Shown one piece after another: positions 14,265-15,636 of a DNA stretch of 15,636 bases. The stretch lies in the NCBI GenBank assembly GCA_021788685.1, contig JAJYKH010000023.1, positions 1-15,636 of the forward strand, in the 5' to 3' direction. Position numbers and translations under genes: made by a program. Under the pieces are notes generated by a model. That model was given only the letters and a program-made list of their open reading frames with translations. It had not been told where the DNA came from and did not search any database. The first letter of the stretch is position 1. Each line of letters begins with the position of its first letter. The DNA is from Deltaproteobacteria bacterium. GTDB lineage: Bacteria > Desulfobacterota > Desulfobulbia > Desulfobulbales > UBA5123.

Positions 14265-15530
14265 CTATTGCGAGTTGGTGCTATCCAAAAGATTGCGTGC
14301 CCAAGCTGTGGCTTCCTGGTGATGCTTTGCCACCCATTCGGCTTGAAGATGGAGCTCCGAAAGGATATTGCCCACCTGCGGCCAGTCGCCATTATCAATG
14401 GTTCTGGCAAGGGTCAGCCAGCGATGAGCCGCATTGTTATTACCGCAAAGCGCGGCATTGAGCTCGTGAGATAAAGGTATACTTTTGATAATCTCGTGCA
14501 TGTTCATGCCAAGGAGTGCATCGATCTCGGAGAAAAGCCCCAACAAAAAAATAGATCCTGGCTGGTGAGGCCAGCAGGTTGTGCGGGAAGCGGTCAATTC
14601 CAAAAAACGGCCCCGGCGGATAGAGGTGAAGATTATCTCCCAAGCCCGTTGGGAGCTGTCGAGGTCCGCGAGGATCACCGCATTCAGCCATTGTTTGAGG
14701 GGAACTTCACCCATAATGACAATGGCCTGTGGGACAGATTGGATCTTCTGGCGCAGGGCGAAGGCGGGTGAATTGAGGAAGGTGAGAAGGCGGTAACTGA
14801 GGGATACATCTGTGCAAATAATATTAGCTAACTCGCTGATCTTGTAATCTTCTTTTGATAATTCCTGTAATAATTTAAATTTGGCGATTTTTTCTATTGA
14901 TATTTTCCGGCCGGACATCACCTGGGGCCGGCTGAAATAATAACCTTGGAAATACCGAAAGCCTAGGCTTCGGGCGAGATCGTAAATTTGATGGTTCTCG
15001 ATTTTTTCAGCAAGGAGCTCGCATTGATGCCTTTCAAGTCTCTGCGCGATACGAATGATCTCCGGGGGTTTCAGTTGGGCCATATCTACTTTGATAATAT
15101 CAGCAATTTCCAAAAACGGCTCGAATCCGGGCTCGCCGACGAAATCATCCAAGGCGAGCCGGTATCCGGCTTCCTTGTATTTTCGGCAAGCCTCTACAAC
15201 CTGCGGTATTGGCTGCACTGTTTCGAGGATCTCGATAATGCAGCCATCCTTGGGCAGGGCCAATGGCGCGCCTTTTAGCAGTAAATCTTGAGTAAAATTG
15301 ATGAATGCCCTGTTTCCCTTTCGGAATCCCGAAGAGGCAATTGAGAAGCAGTCTGCAATCATTTGGGAGGTCGCCACAGTAGAATCGAAAATGCAGGCGG
15401 TAGTCGCTGTTGCGGAGTGGCGGAAGAGGAGCTCGTACCCGCATATCTGCTCATTCCGATCAAAGATCGGTTGCCGTGCTACGAATATAGGCTCGTAAGC
15501 TGTGGCGGAATGATGCATTGGGGTAGTCAT
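14265..15530 (-). CDS. EAL-HDOD domain signalling protein (YuxH family)
   Basis: A 421-residue cytoplasmic signalling protein. Residues 13-205 form an EAL domain and about 210-400 an HDOD domain, the YuxH/CdgJ layout. Compared with c-di-GMP phosphodiesterases, the expected metal- and substrate-contact residues can all be matched: Glu33 in YELLFR (the EAL position, as ExLxR), Asn78 in FINFT, Glu100, Asp128-Asp129 in LALDDFVG, Lys147 in IIKVDM, Glu175 in LLAEKIEN and Gln195 in YFQGYYFSRP. DDFG is DDFV here, as is common in this family, and many relatives are inactive, so catalysis is uncertain. The HDOD part shows YRLLTFLNSPAFALRQKIQSVPQAIVIMG. AGGTGAAT before the ATG is a fair ribosome-binding site. 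The gene is much AT-richer than those to its left. It lies 7 bp after a PilZ-like gene, so the two probably form an operon. Confidence 0.92.
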   Translation of the reverse strand: MTTPMHHSATAYEPIFVARQPIFDRNEQICGYELLFRHSATATTACIFDSTVATSQMIADCFSIASSGFRKGNRAFINFTQDLLLKGAPLALPKDGCIIEILETVQPIPQVVEACRKYKEAGYRLALDDFVGEPGFEPFLEIADIIKVDMAQLKPPEIIRIAQRLERHQCELLAEKIENHQIYDLARSLGFRYFQGYYFSRPQVMSGRKISIEKIAKFKLLQELSKEDYKISELANIICTDVSLSYRLLTFLNSPAFALRQKIQSVPQAIVIMGEVPLKQWLNAVILADLDSSQRAWEIIFTSIRRGRFLELTASRTTCWPHQPGSIFLLGLFSEIDALLGMNMHEIIKSIPLSHELNAALCGNNNAAHRWLTLARTIDNGDWPQVGNILSELHLQAEWVAKHHQEATAWARNLLDSTNSQ

Positions 15531-15537
15531 TGGAGAT

Positions 15538-15636
15538 TCACCTATAATCGGATGGGGTGCGAAGATCTATGATCTTGGAAACGTAGGTATCGATTTGTTC
15601 ACATGTCTCGGCGGATAAATCCATATATTTGACACC
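15538..15636 (-). CDS. C-terminal end of a PilZ-like domain protein (partial)
   Basis: An open minus-strand frame enters from the right edge and ends at TGA (15538-15540), giving 32 residues: GVKYMDLSAETCEQIDTYV and then SKIIDLRTPSDYR. The pattern G-V-x-[FY]-x-D-L-S followed by a charged helix ending in a Tyr-Val or Tyr-Ile pair is the usual end of a PilZ c-di-GMP receptor domain; the RxxxR and D/NxSxxG motifs would lie beyond the window. The stop is 7 bp before the EAL-HDOD start and overlaps its ribosome-binding site, implying coupled expression. The fragment is short, so the family call is tentative, but the c-di-GMP-related neighbour supports it. Confidence 0.6.
   Translation of the reverse strand, partial: GVKYMDLSAETCEQIDTYVSKIIDLRTPSDYR

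Overview
The window is GC-rich chromosomal DNA that most resembles a Desulfuromonadales (Geobacter/Desulfuromonas-like) bacterium. This rests on the gene set (Lon, RsfS-GpmI-ThrC, one-chain SecDF, YkgJ-type cysteine-cluster protein, HD hydrolase, a ~275-residue PurQ, EAL-HDOD and PilZ proteins) and on heptameric repeats scattered between genes. No rRNA or marker gene confirms it, so the lineage is an inference. No tRNA, rRNA, CRISPR array, insertion sequence or prophage was seen.

Layout. 1-931: a self-contained bicistronic unit (promoter, two homologous ~100-residue small proteins of unknown function with strong ribosome-binding sites, Rho-independent terminator). 1024-3360: ATP-dependent protease Lon. 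3361-4225: accessory patch with a short-repeat hairpin, a REP/MITE-like double palindrome and a HicB-HicA toxin-antitoxin pair. It is bracketed by a 34-bp direct repeat, 777 bp apart, whose right copy is the 3' end of thrC. 4226-7630 (minus strand): rsfS, gpmI and thrC in apparent operon order. 7631-8215: a divergent gene-free stretch holding promoters for both sides. 8216-10789: SecD and SecF as one polypeptide. 10927-12446: YkgJ-family and HD-domain proteins, separated by inverted heptamer repeats that supply the stop codon of the first. 12589-13416: purQ, preceded by a long hairpin. 13480-14040 (minus): frameshifted remnant of an AMP-binding acyl-CoA synthetase-like gene. 14265-15636 (minus): a visibly AT-richer c-di-GMP signalling pair, the C-terminal end of a PilZ-like protein followed 7 bp later by an EAL-HDOD protein.

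Most genes are housekeeping: proteolysis, ribosome silencing, glycolysis, threonine synthesis, protein export and purine synthesis. The candidates for something undescribed are the paired small proteins ahead of lon, the hicBA unit inserted at a duplicated thrC end, and the heptamer repeat family that recurs between genes and reaches into at least one coding sequence.
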